DNA of 64,000 bases from Dendrocalamus latiflorus. Taxonomy: Eukaryota > Streptophyta > Magnoliopsida > Poales > Poaceae. Both the position numbers and the translations under genes were made by a program. How positions within the stretch are numbered: the stretch's first letter is position 1; every line of letters begins with the position of its first letter. Of this stretch, positions 32,296 through 43,560 are shown piece after piece. The stretch is from contig CM029626.1 in the NCBI GenBank assembly GCA_017311315.1, forward strand, positions 26,646,672-26,710,671, written 5' to 3'. Below the pieces are notes generated by a model. That model saw only the letters and a program-made list of their open reading frames with translations. It did no database searches and had not been told where the DNA came from.

Positions 32296-33537
32296 AAGTT
32301 TCCTGCGAACCGAGGTGGGGAAAGTAGCGATAGTGGAGGAAAGATGCGGGCCGTCACCGCTCACTTGAAAGTGGGTTTGCCCCGTTCATGTGGGGTACAG
32401 CTTTTGATTTGTTACTTCTAACTTCTTATTTTTATTTTTTTCTAGCGATATAGTTTTTCGTTAGATTGTTGTCTTTTCTTTTTCTCTTTATTTTATTTTA
32501 TTGTCTGTGATAATATAATTTTTTATTTTTTTAATTTAATTACGTTAAAAAGTTATCAGTAGATATAATATGCAAAATAAAGCGTAGGTCAGGCTTTTAA
32601 GCCCAAAAGAGACATGATAAGGGTTTATAAAGGTTAACACTAGCTGAGGTGTGAGACAGGTGTTGTGGCAGCGAAAACTTGGTAGCGGTGCAGCGGATAC
32701 AGCGATTATTCCGGTTCCGGAGGAATATTATATGTATAGAAGACAAAAGTAAACTTATATAGGAATATTCCGGTTTTTAGGATTGCTTAAGAAAATTATA
32801 TAGGAGACAAAAGTAAAATTTTCCAATGTACAAATAATCTCCACGGGACAGAAATCATGGCTCCGCCAATACCACAAGTTGTGCTTTAAAAATTAAATTT
32901 TAATTTGATGGTAGAAAAGAGAACGAAATCCTGCCATGTATAGAGACTTCAAATAAATGTTGTGTCTAATATGGAAGAAAATAATGCACAATGTATAATT
33001 TATAATTCATACATATTGTAGTTCTGGTACGTCCTTATAAGTTTGTATCAATGTCGATTTGTAGCAATATAAGCACACTATGAGTAGTCTATACATCAAT
33101 GCATTAAAAGAATTTTGTATGTGTTAATCGGTTGGACTGTAGCTTATGGCTTATTTTACTGTAGCTGGCTGAAATTGCACTGTAGCTGAAGGTGGCTTAT
33201 TTGGTATAATTAAATTAAAAAAATTTTAAAAAATAGAAAAAATGAGTTAGCCCATCACATGTAATGCAAAAGAATACAGCAAAAAAAAGAACTAGTAAAA
33301 AACTCAAAAAATCAAAAAAAAAATAAAAAAAAGACGAAATTTAGGAATAGTGAAAAATAAGCTAGAAGCCGAAGCCGAAACGATCAGGTGGAAAATACAT
33401 TTTTATTTCTCCCCCCCCCCCCCAATGAATTCACAATTGCAATGCTATTTTTCCATCCTATATCACACTTCACACCAACCAAATCCCTTTACAAATGACA
33501 TTTCAAATAATAATTTTATGAAGCACAATCAGCCCCA

Positions 33538-34468
33538 TGTTGGAAAATTAAGCACATGTAGGTTCAATTTATTCCATAAATTAATCATGACATCATACAC
33601 GCAAAATAACAGAACCATCACAGGCATAACAGATCTAGACATGTAAACCAGAAAACTGTACATGAACAGATCTAATGCGGAGAACATGACTGTTACGTAC
33701 CGATGATTCTGCTCTGATCGGTTTGCCGATGTTGACGCTGCAGGTATGGTGTGGATGACACGAGGTCGATGACGATTCGCCGAAGCCGAACGATGAGGAA
33801 GACGAGCCAGAGCTACAGCAAGCAGTCGCGCAGAGCGCTTCCCAAAAACCTTATTCGCCCTCTCCCGGTGCAGGACTTCGAAGGCGACGGTTCCGGAGAC
33901 CTGCTCTCCCGAACGACAGTGCACATCGGCGGACGGGACGGAGTAGACTACGTGGGACGGCGCAGTACAAGGGAGGAGGCAAAAACCCTAGATTGATTCG
34001 CATTATCTGTATGGAGTCGGCGGCTCAGTATTTATGGAGAAAACAGGACGTGTGATCAAGACGCCTGCACGTTCTCCATAACTCGTAACCGAAACGGATT
34101 AGTTGCGCGTAACCGATCCGGATTCACCGCTACTCAAAACAGCAAAAATAAAACTGCAAAAGGAAGCCGCGTCTGCGCAAGCATCTGGAGCCGATTTTGG
34201 CGGACCATTCACGCAGGTGCCGTGCACGCCCCCCACCCCGCCCCGCCCCGCCCCGGCGAGGCGAGGCGAGCGAGCGCGCGCGTGTGATCCTCTAGTTCTC
34301 TCCCACACATGCCTCAAGTGGCTAGGAGTGCACCATCCCTTTTAAGGTGGTCTTCCTCTCCTAGAACTAGCAATATGGTACTAAAGTGCACATGCATTGC
34401 TCCTTTGCATGAGTGGGCCTTTGAGATTTAGGAATTATTCTTATGGGCTTGGCCCACATAATTCAACA
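33538..34468 (-). repeat. 3' LTR of the young copia element
   Basis: This 931-bp LTR matches 38961-39885. It differs by four substitutions and by the length of a CCCCG tract near 34228-34255. On the minus strand CCATAAATAC lies near 34029-34038 as the TATA box. Plus-strand frames in it (for example 33751-33996) occur in both LTRs and are not genes. Confidence 0.93.
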
Positions 34469-34480
34469 ATCCCCCACCAG
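34469..34480 (-). promoter_or_regulatory. Polypurine tract of the young copia element
   Basis: Minus strand CTGGTGGGGGAT stands immediately before the 3' LTR start TGTTGAATT. Its place and purine content fit the plus-strand priming site. Confidence 0.85.
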
Positions 34481-35020
34481 ATCTCAAAGTCCCACAGAGA
34501 TTTGCCTGAATTCCAATGTACTGTTTATATATCAGTATTTCGATGGAGACCGATTAAGGTTGAACATCCATCTAGAACTCCAAGCTACACTTACTCACAA
34601 CTTGAACAATGGACTATGCCTTGAATTGCAAGTTTGGTGCAAGCAAGCTTCACTTAAAGACTTAACTGATACTAGGCCGCCAGTAGGCTACCCCTCGGTT
34701 GGAGCGTATAAGTCATACTCCTTGGTCTCTTCATGAGCTTAGTAGGAGATTACCCAAGATCTCCATAGACTGCGACTAACAGTCGGGCTCATATAGGTGT
34801 GTTCTTTCAAGAACGCTCTGCAGGATAGCGTCTTCGCTTCTAAAAGCCAATGGAACACATTAAGACCTTAGTCAACCTGCCTTGCAGTTTCTGAGAGTAT
34901 TGCATCTTCACATAGAGAGGGTTGAAATTACTCTCCTCCAGTTAACTAATGGCTTGTTTTTCCCAGATCCTAAGTCACGGGATCTCCGATCACATAGGTT
35001 GGGTTACTACCATAGATAAC
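34481..35020 (-). other. 3' untranslated part of the young copia element
   Basis: This 540-bp stretch lies between the RNase H stop and the polypurine tract. No further coding region is seen. The open frames at 34397-34736 on the other strand are short and have no recognisable content. Confidence 0.6.
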
Positions 35021-38000
35021 TCACATGGGTCTCATACCCATCTCCTTCGATGCACTATCTATCACATTCCGTGATAGTCCCTTTGTAAAGGGATCTGCCA
35101 GGTTTTTATCTGTTTGGATGTAATCCAAGGTTATAACTCCGGAGTTTCTCAATTTCCTGACAGACTTCAATCGTCTCTTGACATGCCTAGACGATTTCAT
35201 ATTATCCTTAGAACTGTTCACTTTAGCGATAACGGTTTGATTATCACAGTTCATAAGGATAGCTGGCACTGGCTTTTCCACCGTAGGTAGATCCATCAAT
35301 AGATCCCGTAGCCATTCTGCCTCAACAGTAGCAGTGTCTAGTGCCGCAAGCTCTGCTTCCATGGTTGACCTCGTCAAAATGGTCTGTTTGCAAGACCTCC
35401 ATGAAACAGCACCACCACCAATAGTGAAAACATATCCACTAGTGGCTTTGATCTCATCAGCATCAGACATCCAGTTGGAATCACTATAACCCTCCAGCAC
35501 CGATGGTTACCCAGTATAGTGAAGTCCAAAGTTCGAGGTACCTTTCAGATAGCACAACACTCGCTCAAGCGCCTTCCAGTAATCATCTCCTGGGTTAGAT
35601 GTAAACCGGCTTAACTTGCTCACAGCAAAGGAGATGTCTGGCCTTGTTGCACTAGCTAGGTACATAAGTGAGCCAATTATCTGAGAATATTCCAGCTGAT
35701 TCCTAGCAATTTTCTTATTCTTACGAAGTAACACGCTAGGATCATAAGGTGTTGGAGAAGGCTTGCTATCAGAAAAACCAAAACGGCTCAAGACCTTTTC
35801 CACATAATGAGATTGCAAAAGTGTAATCCCATCCTCACCTCTAACCAATTTAATGTTTAGAATAACATCAGCCACTCCCAGATCTTTCATATCAAAGTTT
35901 TGAGACAAGAATGATTTGACCTCATTTATCACATTGATGTTTGTCCCAAAAATCAGGATGTCATCCACATACAAACATAGAATAACTCCCTCACCCCCAC
36001 CATAGCGATAGTATACACATTTATCTGCCTCATTGACAGCAAAGCCTGCAGATGTCAGTGTTCTATCGAACTTCTCATGCCACTGCTTAGGGGCTTGTTT
36101 CAGACCATACAAAGATTTCAACAGTTTTAACACCTTGCCTTTTTGACCTTCTACTACAAATCCATCAGGCTGTTCCATGTAAATTTCCTCATCCAGCTCT
36201 CCGTTAAGAAAAGATGTCTTAACGTCCATTTGATGAACGAGAAGATCATGTGAGGCAGCCAAAGCAAGTAGTACTCGAATTGTGGTCAGTCTAGCAACAG
36301 GTGAGTAAGTGTCAAAGAAATCTTCGCCTTCTTTCTGAGTATAGCCCTTGGCAACAAGCCGAGCCTTGTACTTTTCAATAGTACCATCAGGCCTAAGCTT
36401 CTTTTTGAACACCCACTTGCACCCTACAGGTTTGCACCCATAAGGTTTATCTGTCAGCTCCCAGGTTCCATTAGCGATAATGGAATCCATTTCACTACGG
36501 ACAGCCTCCTTCCAGTAGTCTGTATCAGGGGATGCATACGCTTCTGAAATAGATTTGGGAGTGTCGTCCACAAGGTACACAGTGAAATCATCACCAAAGG
36601 ATTTGAATATCCTTTGTCTCTTGCTCCTTCTAGGAGCTCCACTGTCATCCTCCTCATTGACAAGTTCATGTGTATGTTCAAAAGGTTCAGGTGATGTGAT
36701 TGAACTAGGAATTATTTCAGAAGGTTGACTAGTAGTGTTATGTGTATCCTTCATTGGAAAAATATTCTCAAAGAATGTTGCATCTCGAGACTCCATAATT
36801 GTACCAACATGCATGTCAGATACCTCAGTTTTAACTATCAAAAATCTATAAGCAATGCTATGATTAGCATATCCCAGAAAGACACAGTCCACAGTTTTAG
36901 GTCCAAGCTTGCGTTTCTTAGTTATTGGCATATTAACTTTCGCCAAGCACCCCCATGTACGCAAGTAAGAAAGTGATGGTTTTCTCCCAATCCATACCTC
37001 GTATGGTGTTTTGTCCTTATTTCTGTTAGGAACTCTATTTAATACATGATTAGACGTTAGCAAAGCCTCCCCCCACCATGCCTTAGGTAAGCCCGCAGTA
37101 TCTAACATGGCATTCACCAAGTCAGTCAACGTGCGATTTTTCCTTTCGGTAATCCCATTTGACTCGGGAGAATAAGGAGGCGTCCTCTCATGTATAATAC
37201 CATGTTCCTCACAAAATAAGTCAAATTCATTTGAGAAATACTCTCCACCACGATCTGACCTAAGTCTTTTTATCTTTCTATTTAACTGGTTTTCAACTTC
37301 TGCCTTATAGATTTTAAAATAGTCTAAAGCCTCATCTTTCGTTTTCAATAAATACACATAACAGAACCTAGTTGCATCATCAATCAATGTCATGAAATAT
37401 CGTTCTCCACCCTTCGTCAACACGCCATTCATCTCAAAAAGATCTGAATGCAGGAGTTCTAGTGGTGCCAAGTTTCTCTCCTCAGCAGCCTTGTGAGGCT
37501 TACGAGGTTGCTTTGATTGCACACAGCTATGACATTTAGAACCTTTGGTGATGGAAACGTTTGGAATTAAATTCATACTGGAAAGCCGAGACATCAAACC
37601 AAAATTAATATGACATAGACGTGAGTGCCAAACATTAGCCTCATCATCCACACTACCACAAATATGGTTCACAGTCTTATTGCAGAGATCTGAAAGGGAA
37701 AAACGGAACAAGCCTCCGCACTCATAGCCTTTACCAATAAAATATCCATGTTTAGACACGACTACTTTATTAGACTCAAATACCAACTTAAGCCCGTCTC
37801 TACATAAACGGGAGCCACTAACGAGATTCTTGTCTATAGAAGGGACATGCTGCACGTTCTTCAGCTGCACGATCTTTCCCGAAGTAAACTTCAGATCTAC
37901 CGTGCCAACACCATGAACAGTAGCATGTGACCCATTCCCCATTAGGACGGAGGAATCTCGGGCGACCTGATAAGAAGAAAACAACGAAATATCAGCACAC

Positions 38001-38392
38001 ACATGTACATTAGCTCCTGTATCAATCCACCAATTGGTAGATTGACTAACTGAAAGAACAGTAGGTAAATTACCATACCCAGTTCCATCTCCAGTCTTGC
38101 CAATGGTCACGTTGACAGACTTAGAAGTCTGTCCTACAGGTGCCTTCTTTCCTTTGCGTTGTGGGCACTTCTTGGCCATGTGACCAGGCTCACCGCACAC
38201 AAAGCAAGTTCTATCATCCTGATTGTTGTTGTTCTTCTTCTTTCTTGAAGTTGGTTGTCTGTTGGGCTTTGACAAATTTCTCTTTGTTCTTGCTTGAGGG
38301 TTTCTGTACCACATTGGCACTAGACTGCCCTCCATCACCCTTAGACACAGCGTCCTTTTCCCGAGCTTTCTCCTCAATTTCAAGAGACCCAA
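35021..38392 (-). pseudogene. pol of the young copia element, one stop from continuous
   Basis: A 961-codon frame (38392-35507) starts inside the gag end. It has a CCHC knuckle (CFVCGEPGHMAKKC), protease (WWIDTGANVH), integrase zinc region (WHSRLCH ... CHSC), integrase core (HSDLFEMNG, RSDRGGEY, ITERKNRT), and RT with YVDDILIFG near 35960. TAA at 35507-35509 interrupts it. The same frame continues at 35500-35021 with the copia RNase H (DSNWMSDAD, STMEAELAAL, KNLADPFTKGLS). All catalytic residues I can check are present. The copy is recent, and either lesion could in principle be a sequence error. Confidence 0.85.
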
Positions 38393-38924
38393 TCAGATTC
38401 TCAACAGAGTACTCTTGTCTCTTGTGTTTGAGTGCTGTTCCGAAATTCCTCCATGAAGAAGGTAATTTCGCAATGATACATCCAGCCACAAACTTGTCGG
38501 GTAAGGCACACTTCAGGAGTTCGAGTTCCTTGGCAATGGCCTGTATCTCATGAGCCTGATCTACTACAGAACGGTTATCAACCATCTTGTAGTCATGAAA
38601 TTGCTCCATGACATACATGTCATTGCTGGCATCAGTAGCACCGTATTTGGAATTCAGTGCATCCCACAACTCCTTCGCGTCTGTCATGTGCATATACACC
38701 TCGCACAGACGATCAGCAAGAACACTAAGAATGCATCCAACAAAGAGAGTAGTGGCAGTCTCGAATTCTTTCTGCTTTTCAGCATCAAGAACACCTTCAG
38801 GCTTGCCATTACTAACCCAGAATACATTCATAGCAGTAAGCCACAGAGTGACCTTAATCTGCCATCTCTTAAAGTGCACACCGGAGAACTTATCCGGCCT
38901 CAGTGCATCGGCAAATCCAGCCAT
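38214..38924 (-). CDS. gag of the young copia element
   Basis: The ATG at 38924 (MAGFADALRPDKFSG) opens 236 codons to the stop at 38214. The protein is a copia gag (UBN2-type): FKRWQIKVTLWL, LWDALNSKYG, LPSSWRNF and a basic Lys/Glu-rich end. The frame overlaps the pol frame from 38392 to 38214 and ends just before the CCHC knuckle, which is read in the pol frame. The overlap sits on an AAG/GAA run, so a one-base slip there is the likeliest cause; related copia elements use a single frame. The ORF is open for another 141 codons upstream into the LTR, but the methionine at 38924 starts the conserved domain. Confidence 0.82.
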   Translation of the reverse strand: MAGFADALRPDKFSGVHFKRWQIKVTLWLTAMNVFWVSNGKPEGVLDAEKQKEFETATTLFVGCILSVLADRLCEVYMHMTDAKELWDALNSKYGATDASNDMYVMEQFHDYKMVDNRSVVDQAHEIQAIAKELELLKCALPDKFVAGCIIAKLPSSWRNFGTALKHKRQEYSVENLIGSLEIEEKAREKDAVSKGDGGQSSANVVQKPSSKNKEKFVKAQQTTNFKKEEEQQQSG

Positions 38925-38960
38925 AGTAAAACCACAGTGCCTACAATAAGGTTTTTGGAT

Positions 38961-39885
38961 TGTTGGAAAATTAAGCACATGTAGGTTCAATTTATTCCAT
39001 AAATTAATCATGACATCATACACGCAAAATAACAGAACCATCACAGGCATAACAGATCTAGACATGTAAACCAGAAAATTGTACATGAACAGATCTAAAG
39101 CGGAGAACATGACTGTTACGTACCGATGATTCTGCTCTGATCGGTTTGCCGATGTTGACGCTGCAGGTACGGTGTGGATGACACGAGGTCGATGACGATT
39201 CGCCGAAGCCGAACGACGAGGAAGACGAGCCAGAGCTACAGCAAGCAGTCGCGCAGAGCGCTTCCCAAAAACCTTATTCGCCCTCTCCCGGTGCAGGACT
39301 TCGAAGGCGACGGTTCCGGAGACCTGCTCTCCCGAACGACAGTGCACATCGGCGGACGGGACGGAGTAGACTACGTGGGACGGCGCAGTACAAGGGAGGA
39401 GGCAAAAACCCTAGATTGATTCGCATTATCTGTATGGAGTCGGCGGCTCAGTATTTATGGAGAAAACAGGACGTGTGATCAAGACGCCTGCACGTTCTCC
39501 ATAACTCGTAACCGAAACGGATTAGTTGCGCGTAACCGATCCGGATTCACCGCTACTCAAAACAGCAAAAATAAAACTGCAAAAGGAAGCCGCGTCTGCG
39601 CAAGCATCTGGAGCCGATTTTGGCGGACCATTCACGCAGGTGCCGTGCACGCCCCCCGCCCCGCCCCGGCGAGGCGAGGCGAGCGAGCGAGCGCGCGCGT
39701 GTGATCCTCTAGTTCTCTCCCACACATGCCTCAAGTGGCTAGGAGTGCACCATCCCTTTTAAGGTGGTCTTCCTCTCCTAGAACTAGCAATATGGTACTA
39801 AAGTGCACATGCATTGCTCCTTTGCATGAGTGGGCCTTTGAGATTTAGGAATTATTCTTATGGGCTTGGCCCACATAATTCAACA
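38961..39885 (-). repeat. 5' LTR of the young copia element
   Basis: This is a 925-bp LTR, with a minus-strand TATA box CCATAAATAC at 39451-39460 followed by a leader containing CTAGGGTTTTTGCC. Only 36 bases separate the LTR end from the gag ATG. They start ATCCAAAAACC and hold no standard TGGTATCAGAGC primer site. Confidence 0.93.
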
Positions 39886-40184
39886 CCCCACAGCAAAGCG
39901 CGAGAGATTCATCTAGTCTATATCTATATCTATATATGTACTTACGCTATATAATGTGGCAGCTTTCAAACTTGGATTAGACCCTGGTTTCCCGCTAAAC
40001 AATTTCAGCCGTTGATGTGCTGCATCGCACGGTCAGAAGACTGGCGAATCCAAGCAATGGTGGCCGTCGATTGCATGGAACGTTTGGCGTTCGCTCTCTG
40101 TCCACCCTACGTGAAAGCTAGCAAGGAGAGTTAATCGACTAATTTAGCGTGCGTCCCACTTGAAGATGAAATCTAAAAATTCGA

Positions 40185-40415
40185 AGTGGTTTTTGGTCCA
40201 TGCTATTTCTTGAATCTTGGTTCGTGCTATTTCTTAAATCCGGAATGTGTAATTATTTTGAATCCTGCAATTTCTTGTATCCCACCTTGCCATTTCTTGA
40301 ATCCAAAAATGTGTAAAAAGCTGATGAATCCGAGAACTAAAAACCGAAAATTTTGCTTCGTGCAATTTCTTGAAAATGAAAAATTCTTGGTTCATGCTAT
40401 TTCGGAGAGAGGGAG
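40185..40415 (+). repeat. Degenerate GTGCTATTTCTTGAATCC repeat
   Basis: About seven variants of (G/C)(T/A)(G/T)C(A/T)ATTTCTTGAATCC occur at intervals of roughly 25-40 bp, some preceded by TTGGTTC or TTTTGGTCC. It looks like the decayed inside of a non-autonomous element. I cannot name the family. Confidence 0.5.
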
Positions 40416-41194
40416 AAAGGGACGCAGGAGAGACGAGAGGAAAGGAGAAGAGAGCATCTTTTTAATTTCGGCTTACAGTTTTTGGTTATAATTTATGGTT
40501 TTAGGTTGTTCGTGAGGGAGAGTACGGAGTAACAAAAACTCGTGTATGGTTTTGGCCAATATAAATAAAGTCACTATAGTATACACTATAATTAATTTAT
40601 AGATCTCATCTTAGTTTGAAAGTTAGTTACTGTAAAAAGACAAAAAATAGATTTTAGAAATTGAAAAGAAAAGTCCTCAATGTTCAACTAGGACCCACGG
40701 CTGAGATTCCCATCGGTAAAAACAAAAAATCTTTTTTCGTCTAGCACGACTCCTAAAGCGAGATCACAATGCGAAATGTACATATACGTCTATGCAGGCG
40801 AGATTTCAATTTGTTGTACTATGCTCCACACAATCCTATGTTCTTGTTTTTTCTAGACCTATGCATGCAAGCCCTCTCCACTTGATTAGATGCAAAGTGC
40901 TACTACAACTATGATGGTTGATAGGAAGGGAGGTGTGGTTGGCTATGGAGGAAAAAGAGTAAAGTTAGGTAGAGTACTTGTGCGCCATGGCGGGATTTAT
41001 TAACGAAGCTGGCGGGGGAGATGGGAGAAGACGATAATGTATGCGCATAAGAATACTAGTACAGGTATTGCAGCTTGCATTGGAGGAGTTTTTAGCATTT
41101 TTGGCACGTTTTGAATCTGTATTTATAAAAATAGCCGTAGTCACACTACAATTGCAAAAATATCATATCTACGGTACAATGACCGGGCGACAAC

Positions 41195-41305
41195 CTTGGG
41201 AGAGCGACACATGCCCTTGGCCGCACAGCCAGCGTGCGGCGGCCCTCAGCCGCACGGCCATTGTGTGGTCACCCGAAGACCGCATGGCCACCGTGCGGCT
41301 CCATC
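41195..41305 (+). repeat. Cluster of CCGCACGGCCA hairpin-forming repeats
   Basis: CCGCACAGCCAGCGTGCGG, CCGCACGGCCATTGTGTGG and CCGCATGGCCACCGTGCGG follow one another; each can fold on itself. A related copy (CCGCACGACCATCATGCGG) stands alone near 41725. Such clusters are usual in subterminal parts of CACTA or Mutator-like elements. Confidence 0.55.
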
Positions 41306-41369
41306 TATGCCACCCTGCCACCAGACGCAAGTAATTAAGCCAGCTTAATTACCTACCTTGATTACCAGT

Positions 41370-41640
41370 TTATATTTACTAATTGTTTAAATTTGTAAAT
41401 ATAGCAAATGAGCTTAAAAAATTATACCATTTTATGTACAGTCTCCCAACATAATATACTTGACTGTGTAATTTTTCTTATAATTTTATCTACTCTGAAT
41501 GTTGCTCAAAAATTCATATGATTATGTTGTTTGTAGGAGTTGTTACATATAGCAAACGAGAACTAAAAATTATGAAATTTTATGTGTAGCCTCCCAACAC
41601 AGTTAACCTAATTGTCTAATTTTTTAGAAATTTTTTGTGT
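41370..41640 (+). repeat. Left arm of a long inverted repeat
   Basis: This arm matches the reverse complement of about 48500-48768 over its whole length at roughly 75-80% by eye, for example CTGAATGTTGCT near 41494, TATAGCAAA(C/T)GAG and ATTTTATGTGTA(G/A)CCTCCC near 41575. The two arms enclose the gene-carrying CACTA element. It may be the terminal repeat of an older element such as a Mutator-like one. Confidence 0.65.
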
Positions 41641-43027
41641 TCTAAATTTGTCATGTTAATTCATATTGATTTACTCATAATTAGTGATATGCGATGCTCA
41701 TTTAATTCGTGGTTTAAATCGTTGGCCGCACGACCATCATGCGGTGGCCATCTTTTGCAATTCATGACCACCCTCCTTCGCACATATGTCGCCCTTTTCT
41801 GCTATCCCCCTTTTCACCCTCTCCCATTCACACATATGTTGACTTGTCCATATTGCCCTCCTTGCCTACTTCCTCATCCGCACATATGTCACTCTGTCAT
41901 GTCGTCCACTCTCGCCTGCTCCCTCATCCTACATATGCCACTCTTACCATGCCGCTCCCTCACACACGGTGCTGTTGTCGACAACGAGTCTATAATTTTT
42001 GGTGGCAGCGCACCGGGTTCCCTTGTTCCTCGGCCACAAATATGAATCTCTCATAATCACTTATCGCTCATCTCAACTATGTTTCGCTTCAAGTTCTTAT
42101 GCTCGTAGCAGTGCATAATTAAGATTTTCTGGAAAATAAATATTGAAGCTGTTGTCATGATCGTAGCAGTGTTGATTGCTTCCCCTGAAGGGCATGTAAT
42201 TTTTTGTCTCATGCGTTCATCGTTATTCCTATAGTCGTAGTTAATTAGTGTTATTCAGTTAGTCATAATTAATGTAACTCATATTATGAAGTAAGTAGGT
42301 AGTAGTAATTTAGCCGTAGTTTTGTAGTATTTTTTTTGTAGGTACTGCACCCATAATTTATTATTGTTGCTAATGAATTATGTGGTAAGGACAACAATAA
42401 TGAATTACTTAGAATTAATGTTTGGAAGAGTAATCAAATTATTGCTAATTAATAAATTATTCATATGTAATTACACACATGTAATCAATAACTTGCATGC
42501 TGCTTGTCGTTACTATTTGTTGTAACAGTTATTGCAGATCAGGTTGTTGTAGCTTCAAGTAGTCGCAAACATGCAAGACTTGATAATGTTCTGTGGCGAT
42601 GGTATTGTACAGACTGAGCTCGTCTAGTCACCATTCGGTGTTGTGATTTCATGCATCTTTTGGTGTATCAAATTAATTCATATTTGTAGCAATTCAAGAT
42701 GTAGTATTTTATGTGGTCGTAATTGCCAATTAATCAATTGATTACTTAAATGATTAACTCCATAATCTATTATCACATATGATTATTTATGAAATCATTG
42801 CCATTTAATAGTAAATTTTAGCTACATTATTTTTAATTACCAATGACCCAGGGCTCATTGTGCTTTAATAGATGTATAAGGTTATATTTTAATGGGATCT
42901 TTTCTTTATTATGGCTACTCTCTTCCTTACAAGCCATTTGTTATTTTATGTACATATAAAATCATAAAAAATTTTAAAAATCAAGTGCACTATGTACGGA
43001 ACCTTTAGGAAAAAATTTGTAATGTTT
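41641..43027. other. AT-rich sequence between the inverted-repeat arm and the CACTA element
   Basis: No gene is supported. The short frames near 41635-42056 are Pro/Ser/Cys rich without a conserved motif. TTT at 43025-43027 is the left target duplication of the CACTA element. Confidence 0.5.
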
Positions 43028-43040
43028 CACTACTAATTTT

Positions 43041-43560
43041 TGGGCCTATTGCAACGGCGCCGAAACGTTGCAATAGGCCCAAAATGGTTGCAATAGCACC
43101 TGTTGCAACGCTAACTTTTCGTTGGGAGGCGTGGCAAGAAGTTGCGTGGTCTAAAGTTTGGGCCACGATATTTTGGTTCGTTGCAATAACGTTTACCTAT
43201 TGCAACGCAATAAAGCATTGCAATACATAGTTTATGCAACAATGTATTGCGTGGCAAAAACAACTATTGCCACGTAAAGAATTCGTGGTAATAGGACATA
43301 GTGATATTGCCACGCAAAGAATTCGTGGTAATAGATTCAATTGCCACGCACATACTTTGGTTGCAACAGCCTCTATTGCCACGCTTGCTATTTTCGTTGC
43401 CATAGCTTCTAATGCAACGCTTGTTCTTTTGTTGCTGTAGACTTTTTTGGTACGCTGTTTTTTCGTTGCTATAGCATATATTGCCACGCCAAAAGTTGAA
43501 GGGAATAGTGTATATTACAACGTATTGCTTTAGTAGCAACAAGAATTATTGCAACGCCAT
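43041..43560. repeat. Left subterminal repeats of the CACTA element
   Basis: ATTGCAACG, CGTTGCAATA, ATTGCCACGC and GTGGCAA words recur about 20 times in both orientations. These are the expected binding sites for the CACTA accessory protein. The frames crossing them are by-products. Confidence 0.85.

Larger units (their letters stand above)
31508..33537. other. Unassigned intergenic stretch with simple repeats
   Basis: No gene is supported. It contains a perfect 28-bp tandem duplication at 32115-32170, a CT microsatellite at 32225-32291, AT-rich sequence at 32410-32620 and 33190-33350, and a run of 13 C at 33411-33423. The part near 33140-33200 repeats ACTGTAGCTG words and may be a decayed small element that I cannot name. 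The last bases CCCCA are the left target duplication of the next element. Confidence 0.6.
33538..39885 (-). mobile_element. Young Ty1/copia LTR retrotransposon on the minus strand, 6.3 kb
   Basis: LTRs at 33538-34468 (3') and 38961-39885 (5') run TGTTGAATT...CCAACA on the minus strand, with the duplication CCCCA at 33533-33537 and 39886-39890. Gag, protease, integrase, RT and RNase H follow in copia order on the minus strand. Apart from GC-tract indels I count four LTR substitutions in about 925 bp, the least divergence in the window. Coding damage is limited to one frameshift at the gag-pol border and one stop before RNase H. Confidence 0.93.
39891..41369. other. Unassigned sequence with short degenerate repeats
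   Basis: No gene is supported. It begins with TATATC repeats at 39911-39937, carries the GTGCTATTTCTTGAATCC repeat (separate entry), and ends with a GC-rich cluster of CCGCACGGCCA hairpins. CACTACAATTGCAAAAAT at 41145 resembles a CACTA terminus but no partner end was found. Confidence 0.5.

Noticed and set aside
32179..32421. Ser/Leu and Arg/Glu frames at 32.2-32.4 kb
   Set aside because: They are translations of the (TC)n microsatellite.
33529..33996. Frames in the copia LTR (plus 33751-33996, minus 33529-33924) and their copies at 39174-39419 and 38961-39347
   Set aside because: They lie in LTR sequence, contain no known domain and are explained by duplication of the LTR.
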